In this document: positions 8,229 through 17,065 of the stretch, in pieces | Layout of the letters: each line of letters opens with the position of its first letter | Numbering within the stretch: the stretch's first letter is position 1 | Origin: Acinetobacter calcoaceticus | GTDB lineage: Bacteria; Pseudomonadota; Gammaproteobacteria; Pseudomonadales; Moraxellaceae | Direction of reading: 5' to 3' | NCBI RefSeq assembly: GCF_004345325.1 | Contig: NZ_SLVJ01000008.1 | Coordinates: forward strand, 16,591-80,590 | DNA: 64,000 nt | Translations under genes and position numbers: made by a program | The notes under the pieces: model-generated | Database searches by the model: none | The model's input: the letters and a program-made list of their open reading frames with translations, nothing else | Told to the model about the DNA's origin: nothing

Positions 8229-9482
8229 ATGATTACTCGTAACGAATGTTTGGATTGGGATCAACACGATCCATTAAAAAATTTCAAAAATGATTTTGCC
8301 CTCCCCAAAGATGTGATTTATTTGGATGGTAACTCCTTGGGCGCACGCCCAAAAAAATCACTGACTTTGGCGGAACAAGTCATTACCCAAGAATGGGGGC
8401 AGGATTTAATTAACAGTTGGAATAAAGCAGACTGGTGGGGTTTACCGACCCGAGTTGGCGATAAAATTGCCACATTAATTGGTGCTGCTGCGGGTGAAAC
8501 AGTGGTTTCTGATTCAACCACAGTCAATTTATTTAAAGTCCTTTCTGCTGCGGTGCAAATCCAAGCTGACAGCGATGCTCAGCGTAAAGTGATTATTGCC
8601 GAGCGCGATGCATTTCCAACCGATATTTATATTATCGAAGGCTATATTGATCTGATTCAAAAAGGCTATGTATTAAAGCTGATTGATAGCGTTGCAGAGC
8701 TTGAAAGTACCCTTAAGCACAATGATGTTGCTGTGGTGGTGTTATCGCATGTCAATTATCGCACCGGTTATTTTTATGATATGGCGGATATAAACCGTCT
8801 TGTGCATCAACACGGCGGTTTATTAATTTGGGATTTATGCCATTCAGTCGGCGCAGTCCCGATGGATCTTAAAAAGACCGATAGTGATTTTGCCATAGGT
8901 TGTACTTATAAATACTTAAATGGTGGCCCGGGTTCACCAGCCTTATTATGGGTCAATCCAAAACATCAGAATCAGTTTAAACAACCCTTATCTGGTTGGT
9001 GGGGACATCAAAAACCCTTTGATATGGCGCAGAGTTATACCCCTGCTGAAGGTATTCGCCGTTATTTATGTGGCACACAACCGATTCTATCGATGAGTTT
9101 AATTGAAGCCGGTGTGGATATATTCTTGGCCTCTGACATGGATCAAATCCGCAGTAAATCATTAAAGCTGACTGACTTATTTATCGACCTGATGCAGCAA
9201 GAATGTGCAGATCATGAGTTTGAACTCATTACGCCAACAGATTATCGTCACCGTGGTAGCCATGTCAGTTTTAGACATACCCATGGTTATGCGATTATCC
9301 AAGCCTTAATTGCGCGTGGTGTGATTGGTGATTATCGTGAGCCTGAAGTACTGAGATTTGGTGTAACCCCACTTTATATTGGCTATTGCGATATATGGGA
9401 TGCGGTGCAACAGATTAAACAGGTGATGCAACATGAAGAATGGAAAGCACCACAGTATCAAATTCGTGGCCAGGTGACTTAG
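8229..9482 (+). CDS. kynU: Kynureninase
   Basis: A 417-residue PLP enzyme that cleaves L-kynurenine to anthranilate and L-alanine. It begins with the family pattern IYLDGNSLGARPKK (about 30-43). The PLP lysine is Lys228 in CTYKYLNGGPGSPA, and the C-terminal part has RHRGSHVSFRHTHGY. Length matches the family (about 415). Start ATG 8229. It is the first gene of a plus-strand run with an amino-acid permease and a kynurenine formamidase. No tryptophan 2,3-dioxygenase gene is in the window, so formylkynurenine must come from elsewhere in the genome or from outside. Confidence 0.95.
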   Translation: MITRNECLDWDQHDPLKNFKNDFALPKDVIYLDGNSLGARPKKSLTLAEQVITQEWGQDLINSWNKADWWGLPTRVGDKIATLIGAAAGETVVSDSTTVNLFKVLSAAVQIQADSDAQRKVIIAERDAFPTDIYIIEGYIDLIQKGYVLKLIDSVAELESTLKHNDVAVVVLSHVNYRTGYFYDMADINRLVHQHGGLLIWDLCHSVGAVPMDLKKTDSDFAIGCTYKYLNGGPGSPALLWVNPKHQNQFKQPLSGWWGHQKPFDMAQSYTPAEGIRRYLCGTQPILSMSLIEAGVDIFLASDMDQIRSKSLKLTDLFIDLMQQECADHEFELITPTDYRHRGSHVSFRHTHGYAIIQALIARGVIGDYREPEVLRFGVTPLYIGYCDIWDAVQQIKQVMQHEEWKAPQYQIRGQVT

Positions 9483-9499
9483 TGCTCAAGTGAATGAGT

Positions 9500-9519
9500 A
9501 CTGAGTTGAGTAACTCAGT
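9500..9519 (+). other. Small hairpin between kynU and the permease
   Basis: An 8-bp inverted repeat, ACTGAGTT and AACTCAGT, with a 4-base loop and no T-run after it. It could modulate mRNA stability or polarity within the kyn operon; a full terminator is unlikely. Confidence 0.4.
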
Positions 9520-9559
9520 CATATGACAGCAAAACAAATTGACTTGGCCAGGAGGGCTT

Positions 9560-10972
9560 ATGAGCAATTTTGATGAGATCCAAACACGTGAGGCTGGGCT
9601 ACATAAAAAATTAACAGCCAAACAAATGACCATGATTGCAATCGGTGGTGCGATTGGTACTGGCTTATTTATGGGCAGTAAGTTTGCAATTGGTTTTGCA
9701 GGGCCAGGCGTGATCCTCAGTTATGCCATCGGTGGATTAATTGCCTTTGCCCTCATGGTCTGTTTGGCAGAAATGACAGTTCAACATCCAACCTCAGGAT
9801 CTTTTGGTGCCTATGCTGAGCACTATATTCATCCTATGGCAGGATTTGTGGTGCGCTATTGTTATTGGGCGGCCATCGTACTGGCGGTGGGGACAGAGAT
9901 TACTGCAGTGGCTGATTATATGAAGCTGTGGTATCCCGATGTCGCTTCGTGGATCTGGATTGGGTTATTTTCATTTTTATTATTTGCGGTCAATGCCTTT
10001 AGCGTCAAAGCCTTTGGGGTGGTGGAATATTGGTTTTCCACCATCAAAGTTTTTGCCATCGTGGTGTTTATTATTTTGGCGATCGGCATACTCACCCAGC
10101 AACAAAATGGCACTCAACAGATCAGTCACAACCTCACGGCGTATGGTGGTTTTTTCCCCAACGGCTTTAAAGGGGTTTGGATGGCGGTGATTATTTCAAT
10201 CTTTAGTTATTTGAGTATTGAAATGATTGCAGTCGCTGCAGGTGAAGCCCAAGACCCAGAAACAGCCGTGGTTAAAGCGCTAAAAAGTACCGCTTTACGC
10301 TTAATCTTGTTTTATTTAATTTCACTGTTTTTGATTATCTGTCTTGTGCCGTGGCCAGAATTAATTCGTCCTGGTGCCACCAGTCCTTTTGTGACCGTGA
10401 TGCAATATATTGGCATTCCATTTGCGGACAGTATTTTAAACTTTATCGTGATTGTAGCGGCCTTATCTGCCATGAACAGTATGTTGTATATCTCTACACG
10501 GATGTTATTTAGCTTATCTCGTGCTGGTGATGCACCGCAATTGTTTGGTCGTATTCGGAGTAATGGTGTCCCGATTAATGCACTGATGGTCTCAGCCTTA
10601 GGCATCGCCATTGCCAGTGTGGTTTATGCGGTAAATCCTGAGTCTGCATTTCCGATTATGATTGCATTATCGATGTTCGGTGTCCTGATTACTTGGGGCA
10701 GTATCTTCCTCACGCATATGTTTTTTAGAGCCAAGATGGCCAAAACACAGACCCCGATTAAATTTAAAGTGCCGCTGAGTAATCTCATTTCAGTGTTTGG
10801 TTTAATTTCCATGCTGAGCATTTTGATTACCACATGGTTTACCGATGAATTTAAATCGACCTTGAGTTTCGGACTACCCTTTCTGCTGCTGATCTTCATT
10901 ATGTACTTTGTCAAAAAGTTATTTCCAAAATCAACTGATGTTTCTCAAAGCCAAGATCAGTTGAGTGACTAG
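9560..10972 (+). CDS. APC-superfamily amino-acid permease (probable kynurenine/aromatic amino-acid uptake)
   Basis: A 470-residue inner-membrane permease with about twelve helices. The N-terminal signature is typical of the AAT family: MTMIAIGGAIGTGLFMGS and GPGVILSYAIGG. ATG 9560 is chosen because AGGAGG lies four bases upstream; an earlier in-frame start at 9539 lacks a site. It lies between kynU and the formamidase gene (3 bp before the next ATG), so kynurenine, formylkynurenine or tryptophan is the probable substrate. The sequence itself shows only the amino-acid permease family. Confidence 0.88.
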   Translation: MSNFDEIQTREAGLHKKLTAKQMTMIAIGGAIGTGLFMGSKFAIGFAGPGVILSYAIGGLIAFALMVCLAEMTVQHPTSGSFGAYAEHYIHPMAGFVVRYCYWAAIVLAVGTEITAVADYMKLWYPDVASWIWIGLFSFLLFAVNAFSVKAFGVVEYWFSTIKVFAIVVFIILAIGILTQQQNGTQQISHNLTAYGGFFPNGFKGVWMAVIISIFSYLSIEMIAVAAGEAQDPETAVVKALKSTALRLILFYLISLFLIICLVPWPELIRPGATSPFVTVMQYIGIPFADSILNFIVIVAALSAMNSMLYISTRMLFSLSRAGDAPQLFGRIRSNGVPINALMVSALGIAIASVVYAVNPESAFPIMIALSMFGVLITWGSIFLTHMFFRAKMAKTQTPIKFKVPLSNLISVFGLISMLSILITTWFTDEFKSTLSFGLPFLLLIFIMYFVKKLFPKSTDVSQSQDQLSD

Positions 10973-10975
10973 ATC

Positions 10976-11791
10976 ATGACCGAGCATAAGAGAAAAACCA
11001 TAAATCGCCCCTATGACAATGCAAGCACAGTGGACAACGAGCTGCAGATTTTAGCTGAATTCAAAAACCGTAGTTCGGCCTGTTACCAGCAGTTGCATTG
11101 TGTACAGGATATTGCCTATGCTGATCATGAGCGACTGTGCTTAGATGTGTTTCCACTGCCACAGGCCAAAAGCACAGTTATTTTTATTCATGGCGGCTAT
11201 TGGCAATACTGCGATAAATCCGATTTCGCCTTTATCAGTACTGCATTATTAGCCAAAAATTACCAATGCGTTTTATTGGAATACGATTTAGCCCCGCAAA
11301 GCAGTCTGCAAAATATCGTATCCCAAGTTCAAGACGGATTTGATTTTATCCAAAAGCAAGCATGGATGACCCCAGAAGTGATTGTACTGGGGCATTCTGC
11401 GGGTGCGCATTTGGCGGCATTAATGCGGGATCACCCCTTGGTTTCAAGGACGATATTACTCAGTGGCATTTATGATTTAGCGCCGATCAAACACAGTCAT
11501 TTAAATGAGGCTTTAAATCTGACTGATTTTGAAATCCAGCACTATAGCCCGATTTTAAAAAGTAATACCTCAAACACAGCCTGTGAGATTTATTGTGGTG
11601 CTCAGGAATTGGCTGAGTTGCGCTGGCAAAGTCAACATTACTACCAGCACTGTTTAGCGCAGGGCCAAGAAAACTGTGCCCTTTCTATATTGCCAGACTG
11701 CAATCATTATACGATTTTGGATACTTTTCTTGCTCAGTTTCCAAGTGCCCCGTCTGATGCACCCTGCATCAGTTCGAATCAAATCACTTAA
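10976..11791 (+). CDS. Arylformamidase (kynurenine formamidase), alpha/beta-hydrolase type
   Basis: A 271-residue alpha/beta hydrolase. It has the oxyanion motif HGGYW (72-76), the nucleophile elbow GHSAGAH with Ser141, and a C-terminal DCNHYTI that supplies the catalytic histidine. HGGYW is typical of animal-type kynurenine formamidases, which hydrolyse N-formylkynurenine to kynurenine and formate. This differs from the metal-dependent KynB of other bacteria. Position after kynU and a permease supports the role. Start ATG 10976 is 3 bp after the permease stop. Confidence 0.85.
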   Translation: MTEHKRKTINRPYDNASTVDNELQILAEFKNRSSACYQQLHCVQDIAYADHERLCLDVFPLPQAKSTVIFIHGGYWQYCDKSDFAFISTALLAKNYQCVLLEYDLAPQSSLQNIVSQVQDGFDFIQKQAWMTPEVIVLGHSAGAHLAALMRDHPLVSRTILLSGIYDLAPIKHSHLNEALNLTDFEIQHYSPILKSNTSNTACEIYCGAQELAELRWQSQHYYQHCLAQGQENCALSILPDCNHYTILDTFLAQFPSAPSDAPCISSNQIT

Positions 11792-11938
11792 CAACCAACA
11801 CGATACGCTTGCAATGCCAGCTGAATACGCAGCAGCTATAGCGGACTAAAACGCTTTCCTCTAGATCTCATCTCTACTTTGCCAAATCGATCATGATTTG
11901 GCCGAGATCTGTGCAATTTAAATAAAGGATTATTTTGA

Positions 11939-13096
11939 ATGCTCAACCACCCGAACTATACAAAATCATTGTTCATCGCGCTGTGTGGCCTACTCAGTAC
12001 CGCAGTCTATGCAGAGATTAGTTTAATTGACCAACAGGGACTGATCTCAGCAGATGATCATTTAAAATTAACATCAAAAGGCAGTTTAAGACTGCAAGCC
12101 TTGAACTTTGATCGTTATAACGACTCGAATCAAGGCATGAAATATCGGCGTGATGGTTATAGTGCCACCAGTCGCTTATTTTTTAATGCCGATTATCAAT
12201 TCACTGACGATCTGCATCTGATTGCTAAATATGCCACCTTTATCAATCCACCGAAAATGTTAGATTGGGAAGGACATTATCGCCAAGGCGAATCCAGTGC
12301 CGATACCCAAGAATTATTTGCAGGCATCCAGAGTCAGCAATACGGCAGTTTAAAGTTTGGCAAGATGTACAGTATTTATTATGATGTGGTCGGCAGCAAA
12401 ACCGATCTCTGGGACTATAACACCTTGGGACAACCGCAGACTTGGAGTCCAGTAAGCCATTTTGATGGCACCCAAGCCTCGAGTAAAACCCTCCGTTATG
12501 AGAAAAAGTCTGAGCATATTGATTTTTATGCAGCCTATTTATTTAAAGATCAAACCAACACCCAAGACATGCAATATCAAAGAAAATCAGGTCAAGAGTT
12601 GGCTGTCGATATCCATCTCAGCCCCAATTTAAGTGTGGCCACGGCGTGGAAGCATAATCGAGCCAGTTTAAATGACCAAGATCATCAGCATGACTTTAAG
12701 CAACAATCGATTGCCTCATCATTGTTTTATTTTAATGGCCATTGGATGCTGGGTTTAGGTGCTGGTTGGTATAAAAATTTATTGCCGAACAGCAAGCTCA
12801 GCGATCAACCGCAACAGAAACTGGCGCATTATCTCAATACCGAGGCCTATGGACTGGAATATTATTTGGGCTACCATTTTAAAATCGAAGATCACGGCAT
12901 CAATTTTGTTCAACCCTATATTATGGGCGACACACTAAAAGTGACTCAGGGCGATGACTTATATCGTCGTGATTATGGTCTTGGTGTTGCTGTGCGATTT
13001 AATCATGGCATCGGCTTTGATTATGAGCGCCTCTATACTCAGGACTCATTTAATACCCCAGATATGCATTTATTCCGCTTGCGTTATGAATGGTAA
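11939..13096 (+). CDS. Gram-negative outer-membrane porin
   Basis: A 385-residue exported beta-barrel. The signal peptide is about residues 1-25 (KSLFIALCGLLSTAVYA, cut before EISL). Alternating amphipathic strands follow, with porin-like pieces such as QYGSLKFGKMYSIYYDVVG, and a C-terminal strand FRLRYEW ending in an aromatic residue, the usual barrel-assembly signal. It follows the kyn operon after 147 bp, so it may admit its substrates, but general diffusion cannot be excluded. ATG 11939 is preceded by AAAGGAT. Confidence 0.85.
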   Translation: MLNHPNYTKSLFIALCGLLSTAVYAEISLIDQQGLISADDHLKLTSKGSLRLQALNFDRYNDSNQGMKYRRDGYSATSRLFFNADYQFTDDLHLIAKYATFINPPKMLDWEGHYRQGESSADTQELFAGIQSQQYGSLKFGKMYSIYYDVVGSKTDLWDYNTLGQPQTWSPVSHFDGTQASSKTLRYEKKSEHIDFYAAYLFKDQTNTQDMQYQRKSGQELAVDIHLSPNLSVATAWKHNRASLNDQDHQHDFKQQSIASSLFYFNGHWMLGLGAGWYKNLLPNSKLSDQPQQKLAHYLNTEAYGLEYYLGYHFKIEDHGINFVQPYIMGDTLKVTQGDDLYRRDYGLGVAVRFNHGIGFDYERLYTQDSFNTPDMHLFRLRYEW

Positions 13097-13228
13097 AATC
13101 CATTCATTGCAATGTGAATCGGATATTGATTCTGCACAGGGTAAATTTTTCCTTCAAATCTACATTTCACCTGATAAATCAATCAATACACCTGAATATT
13201 AATTCAAAATACAGTTAAACTGACTAGG

Positions 13229-13326
13229 CATGACACCATATACTAGTGAAAATGACTAGCACAGATCAAGGGATGACAATGTACATCATCGATTTCGTCC
13301 GTGGTGTCATGACGGTGAGTGAATAG
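13229..13326 (+). promoter_or_regulatory. Leader of the alanine racemase gene: long-range inverted repeat and a possible 17-codon ORF
   Basis: Perfect 10-base arms, CATGACACCA (13229-13238) and TGGTGTCATG (13302-13311), could close a long stem. Inside lies a short frame, ATG 13273 to TAG 13326, reading MTMYIIDFVRGVMTVSE, with AAGGG just before it. It ends about 20 bases before the racemase start. It could be a leader peptide or chance; I see no codon repetition that would point to attenuation. Confidence 0.3.
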
Positions 13327-13348
13327 GATTAAACCAAGGAAACAAAAC

Positions 13349-14470
13349 ATGCCACGCCCGATACACGCAATTATTCATCAGGATGCGCTACGCCATAATT
13401 TATCAGTGGTTAGAAAGACTTGTCCAAACAGCCAAGTTTTTGCCGTCGTCAAAGCCAATGCTTATGGCCATGGTATCGAACGCGCTTATGCCGGTCTGTC
13501 CGCAGCCGATGGATTTGCCCTACTCGATATCGCAGAAGCGATCCGTGTACGTGCCTTGGGTTGGACGGGGCCGATTTTATTATTAGAAGGGATTTTTAGT
13601 CCCCAAGATCTCTATGACTGCGCCAACTATCAACTCAGTTTTAGTATTCATAGCCAACATCAATTGGATTGGGTACTGCAGTTTAACGCCCCTGCCCAAT
13701 TTGATGTTTATTTAAAAATGAACAGCGGTATGAACCGTTTGGGCTTTAAGCCAGCAGAATACCCAGCCATCTGGAAACAGCTCAAGGCATTGGATCATGT
13801 GGCCTCAATCACCCATATGATGCATTTTTCCGATGCTGATGCTGATCGTCTTGGTAAAAATGGCATTGATGAACAATTAAGCTGTTTTAACCAAACTGTT
13901 GCTGATCTGCCGGGTCGTCGCAGTTTAAGCAATAGTGCCGCCATCTTACGTCATCATGATCAAGTCCAATCCGATGCGATTCGTGCGGGAATTTTGCTCT
14001 ATGGCAGTTCTCCAGATTTCCCGACCCATGACTTGGCGCATTGGGATCTGAAACCGAGTATGAGTTTAGTCAGTGAATTGATTGCCATCCAAGATTTGCA
14101 GATGGATGAAACCGTGGGTTATGGTTCCAACTTTACCGCAACCGAACCGATGCGTATTGGTATCGTGGCCTGTGGTTATGCCGATGGATATCAACGTATT
14201 TCTCCAACGGGCACTCCAGTATTGGTCAATGGCATTCGCACCCAAACCATTGGTCGCGTCAGTATGGATATGTTGGCGGTGGATTTAACCCCGATCAGCG
14301 ATGCGGAAATTGGCAGTGAAGTGGTGTTGTGGGGACAATCTAGTTCAGGCACAGTATTGCCAATCGATGAGGTGGCCGCAAGTTCTGGCACTGTCGGTTA
14401 TGAACTGATGTGTGGCGTGACGCAACGGGTGAATGTTGTGATCCAAGCCTGCAGCACAACCAACCTCTAA
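13349..14470 (+). CDS. alr: Alanine racemase
   Basis: A 373-residue PLP enzyme interconverting L- and D-alanine. The PLP lysine is Lys35 in FAVVKANAYGHG, and the C-terminal domain has the catalytic-tyrosine motif VGYGSNF and the PLP-contact region GRVSMDMLAVDLT. The start is ATG 13349 (MPRPIHA), after AAGGAAAC; an upstream in-frame start at 13319 lacks a site. A RidA gene follows after 86 bp. No dadA (D-amino-acid dehydrogenase) lies beside it, so a catabolic DadX role is not established; it could serve alanine released by KynU or cell-wall D-alanine supply. Confidence 0.94.
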   Translation: MPRPIHAIIHQDALRHNLSVVRKTCPNSQVFAVVKANAYGHGIERAYAGLSAADGFALLDIAEAIRVRALGWTGPILLLEGIFSPQDLYDCANYQLSFSIHSQHQLDWVLQFNAPAQFDVYLKMNSGMNRLGFKPAEYPAIWKQLKALDHVASITHMMHFSDADADRLGKNGIDEQLSCFNQTVADLPGRRSLSNSAAILRHHDQVQSDAIRAGILLYGSSPDFPTHDLAHWDLKPSMSLVSELIAIQDLQMDETVGYGSNFTATEPMRIGIVACGYADGYQRISPTGTPVLVNGIRTQTIGRVSMDMLAVDLTPISDAEIGSEVVLWGQSSSGTVLPIDEVAASSGTVGYELMCGVTQRVNVVIQACSTTNL

Positions 14471-14556
14471 ACTGTTTTATTTAATTCGATTTTAATAGAT
14501 TTGCTTTTATTCAATACGCTTTAATTTAAACCACCATGCATGATAAGGAATTTTCC

Positions 14557-14916
14557 ATGAGCCATAGCGATATCCAAAAATTTAATAGCACTGAAGTCAT
14601 GAGCGCAGTGACTGTATTTAACCAAGTGGTGTATTTGTCAGGTCAAGTACCGACAGATACTGATCTCGATATCGAAGGTCAAACCCGTGACGTATTACAG
14701 AAAGTTGATCAACTGCTCAGTTTGGCCAATACAGATAAATCACGTCTTCTTTCTGCACAAATTTTCATTAAAAACTTAGAAGACTTCCCAGCTGCAAATG
14801 CAGTATGGGTTGATTGGATCAAAGGTCATGTGGCACCTTCACGCGCAACGATTCAAGCTGATTTGGTTAACCCAAAATGGTTAATCGAAATCGCAGTGAC
14901 TGCTGCACAAAACTAA
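14557..14916 (+). CDS. RidA (YjgF/YER057c/UK114) family protein
   Basis: A 119-residue RidA-fold protein. Family members hydrolyse reactive enamine/imine intermediates such as 2-aminoacrylate made by PLP enzymes. Supporting pieces are NQVVYLSGQVPTD, the central LLSAQIFIKNLEDF, and a C-terminal PSRATIQADLVNPKWLIEI, whose first Arg matches the position that binds carboxylates in RidA. ATG 14557 follows AAGGAATTTTCC; an earlier in-frame ATG at 14536 has a poorer site. It follows alanine racemase and ends at a strong terminator. Confidence 0.88.
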   Translation: MSHSDIQKFNSTEVMSAVTVFNQVVYLSGQVPTDTDLDIEGQTRDVLQKVDQLLSLANTDKSRLLSAQIFIKNLEDFPAANAVWVDWIKGHVAPSRATIQADLVNPKWLIEIAVTAAQN

Positions 14917-14935
14917 GTTTTCAGCATAAAAAAAG

Positions 14936-14969
14936 CACTCGGCCGTAGATCACGACCGAGTGTTTTTTT
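14936..14969 (+). terminator. Rho-independent terminator after alr-ridA
   Basis: Stem CACTCGG (14936-14942) with CCGAGTG (14956-14962), extended inward with one mismatch, followed by seven T (14963-14969) and preceded by an A-run, so it may also work in reverse. Confidence 0.9.
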
Positions 14970-15055
14970 ATGCCTAATCCGCTACACCATAATAGGCATA
15001 ACATCATGTACCGTACTGGGCACAATATAATCTATAAAAAGTTCGCGAGATCAAC

Positions 15056-15808
15056 TTAGGGCGTCTCAGCCTGTTTGAATTCGAGTGCAATTTGCTTGGC
15101 CGTGTCATGCAACATTTTTACGATGCTGTCTACATCGATATGATTCATACGTTTAACCGACCCCACCACAGCGATTGCCAGTGGAAAAGCTTTATTGCTA
15201 TAGACGATAGGTACTGCGAGAGCAGTGAGCGGCGCTTCGAATTCTCCCTTAGACAAGTAATAGCCTTGTTTTTTAATCAGACTGAGTTTTTGAGTAAAGA
15301 CCTCTGCCGTTTCCGCAAAACCTGTCGCGATAATCTGTTCAGTGTTTTTGTCAAAGAAATTATTTTGAAACTTCAATGCGGTATTGGCCATGATTACTTT
15401 AGGCGCAGCGCCGACATAGGCAGGACGAGGTCGCCCGCGTCCATAGGCAGCCAAACTGCCCCAAGGGTCACTTTCATGATGAATATCCAAACAATAATTT
15501 TCATAAAACTGGGTCAAGCTACAATTTAATTCGGTTTGTTCGGTAATTGATTTCATCAAAGGGGTGCTGATCTGAATAATCGGATTGGATTTTTTTGCAA
15601 TATAATCCAAAACACTAACCCGTGGCCCTAAGGTATATTGCCCGCCATATAAGCGTTCTAATAAGCCATGCACCACCAGATCTTTAATATAACGATAGCC
15701 TGTGGGTTTGGAAAATTCGAGTTGTTCACATATCGCATCGGCACCCAGAATCGGTTGCTCAAGGGTGAAGAGGCCTAAAATTTTCAGCATATTATTTGAT
15801 GTAGACAT
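15056..15808 (-). CDS. IclR-family transcriptional regulator
   Basis: A 250-residue regulator. The N-terminal winged helix (about 5-65; ILGADAICEQLEFSKPTGYR, DLVVHGLLER) is followed by the IclR effector domain (about 75-245; AAYGRGRPRPAYVGAAPKVI, FAETAEVF, EFEAPLTALAVPIV). IclR proteins often control aromatic catabolism. Its ATG directly follows the TAA of the VOC gene, so the two are translationally coupled. They are divergent from the hydroxylase/transporter/porin genes, which it probably controls. The effector cannot be told from sequence. Confidence 0.9.
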   Translation of the reverse strand: MSTSNNMLKILGLFTLEQPILGADAICEQLEFSKPTGYRYIKDLVVHGLLERLYGGQYTLGPRVSVLDYIAKKSNPIIQISTPLMKSITEQTELNCSLTQFYENYCLDIHHESDPWGSLAAYGRGRPRPAYVGAAPKVIMANTALKFQNNFFDKNTEQIIATGFAETAEVFTQKLSLIKKQGYYLSKGEFEAPLTALAVPIVYSNKAFPLAIAVVGSVKRMNHIDVDSIVKMLHDTAKQIALEFKQAETP

Positions 15809-16369
15809 TTATACCTCTAAAGCATCCACGGACATGAGTTGCTGCATTCTACTCTCCCATTCTGCCCTTGAGCAAAAACCTGAAAGTTTTCTAGCATGAT
15901 TCTCAACAATTTGCATAATCTCGGCACTGCTGAGGCTTAAATCAATCTGCTGTTTCATGGGTTGCGAGTCATACCACGGGGTATGAATAAATAATTCCAA
16001 ACGATTCCCTTCTGGGTCTGGTGCATAAAATGAAATCGCATTGCCATGCGTAATCGGATCTATGTTGGAAATATGCAGTGTTTTAAATTGTGTATAAAAC
16101 CCCTGTAAGGTTTCCAAACTATCTGCCTCTAAAGAAATCTGGTTAATCGGATTAAACCCATGTTCTGTAGTCAGACGCTCACTGACCAATACGATTTGAT
16201 GATGCTGTTTTGGATCACGACTCAGAAAAACCAATTGTACTGTACCTTTGGGGGTTTCTAACTGCCCCTGATCAGTAATAAAAAAACCTAAAACATCGCA
16301 ATAAAATGCCTGCATTTTTGGCATGTCAGTTACATAAATGCCGACATGACTAAAACTCAATCCATTCAC
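15809..16369 (-). CDS. VOC-superfamily protein, ring-cleavage dioxygenase-like
   Basis: A vicinal-oxygen-chelate metalloprotein of about 187 residues. It shows the first metal histidine in SFSHVGIYVTDM, AFYCDVLGFF, and the last acidic ligand in PEGNRLELFIHTPWYD. At the position often held by a second histidine it has NQISLEA, so a His/Gln/Glu set like glyoxalases is possible. Position beside an aromatic hydroxylase suggests extradiol cleavage of a catechol-type ring, but that is inference. The start is uncertain: GTG 16369 (VNGLSFSH) is chosen; an upstream TTG at 16432 falls in a TTGACA promoter-like sequence. The stop abuts the IclR start. Confidence 0.75.
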   Translation of the reverse strand: MNGLSFSHVGIYVTDMPKMQAFYCDVLGFFITDQGQLETPKGTVQLVFLSRDPKQHHQIVLVSERLTTEHGFNPINQISLEADSLETLQGFYTQFKTLHISNIDPITHGNAISFYAPDPEGNRLELFIHTPWYDSQPMKQQIDLSLSSAEIMQIVENHARKLSGFCSRAEWESRMQQLMSVDALEV

Positions 16370-16513
16370 ATTTTTCTCATTTAATAATAAAGATGTTGAC
16401 CAAAAGGTATTATCGCAGCAACATAATGTCAATATTTATTAACATTCAATACTAAACAGTATCGGCCAATATTATAAATATTCGAGTTTTCTATATACCT
16501 TGAGTGAACACTT
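16370..16513. promoter_or_regulatory. Divergent promoter region of the aromatic cluster
   Basis: A 144-bp AT-rich gap between the VOC-iclR pair and the FAH-hydroxylase-MFS-porin run. On the minus strand TTGACA (ending near 16427) lies upstream of the VOC start. It is the natural place for the IclR-type operator, but I do not see a clear dyad. Confidence 0.4.
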
Positions 16514-17065
16514 ATGAAATTACTCAGTTTTGAGATCAACGGTCAGCCCTCCTTTGGATTGTTACAGCAACAGTCGGTGCTTGATTTAAAACTCAAACTC
16601 AATGGCAAATATGCCGACTTAAAAAGTCTCTTGAATGAAGCAGATTATCTCGACATCGTTGCAGGCGTGGCCACTGCAGCGGCTGATTATTCACTGCATG
16701 AGATTCAATTTGCGCCTGTGATTCCCAATCCAAGGCAGATTTTTTGTATCGGCTTAAACTACGCCGATCACGTCAAAGAAACCCAACGCGAAGTCACCGA
16801 GAAACCGATGATTTTTATGCGTGTCGCGCCCTCACAAGTCGGGCATGCACAACCCTTATTAAAGCCGATTGAAACTGAGTTTGTAGATTATGAGGGTGAG
16901 ATAGCCATCATCATTGGCACAGGCAGTCGCCGTATATCAAAAGCGGTTGAAATTGAAATCGATAAAATCGGCATTCTCAGCAATACCGTCAGGACTGAGC
17001 TTAAGTCATACAGCATAAACAATAGCGCACCATCGACGTTGAATAGGAATGAAAGTCATGAATAA
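16514..17065 (+). pseudogene. Fumarylacetoacetate-hydrolase family protein with an internal in-frame deletion
   Basis: A 183-residue product against about 280 for FAH-family hydrolases/hydratases. Residues 1-144 match the normal N-terminal part, including RQIFCIGLNYADHVKET and the acidic metal-ligand motif VDYEGEIAIIIG (124-135). The sequence then jumps at about residue 144 (nucleotide 16946) to VEIEIDKIGILSNTVR, which is normally the extreme C-terminus. About 100 residues are missing, including the segment with the third metal-binding Asp. The frame is kept, so a protein could be made, but it is probably inactive. It overlaps the next gene by 8 bases. Confidence 0.8.

Noticed and set aside
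16369..16432. TTG start at 16432 for the VOC protein
   Set aside because: The extra residues are not VOC-like and the codon overlaps a TTGACA promoter-like sequence.
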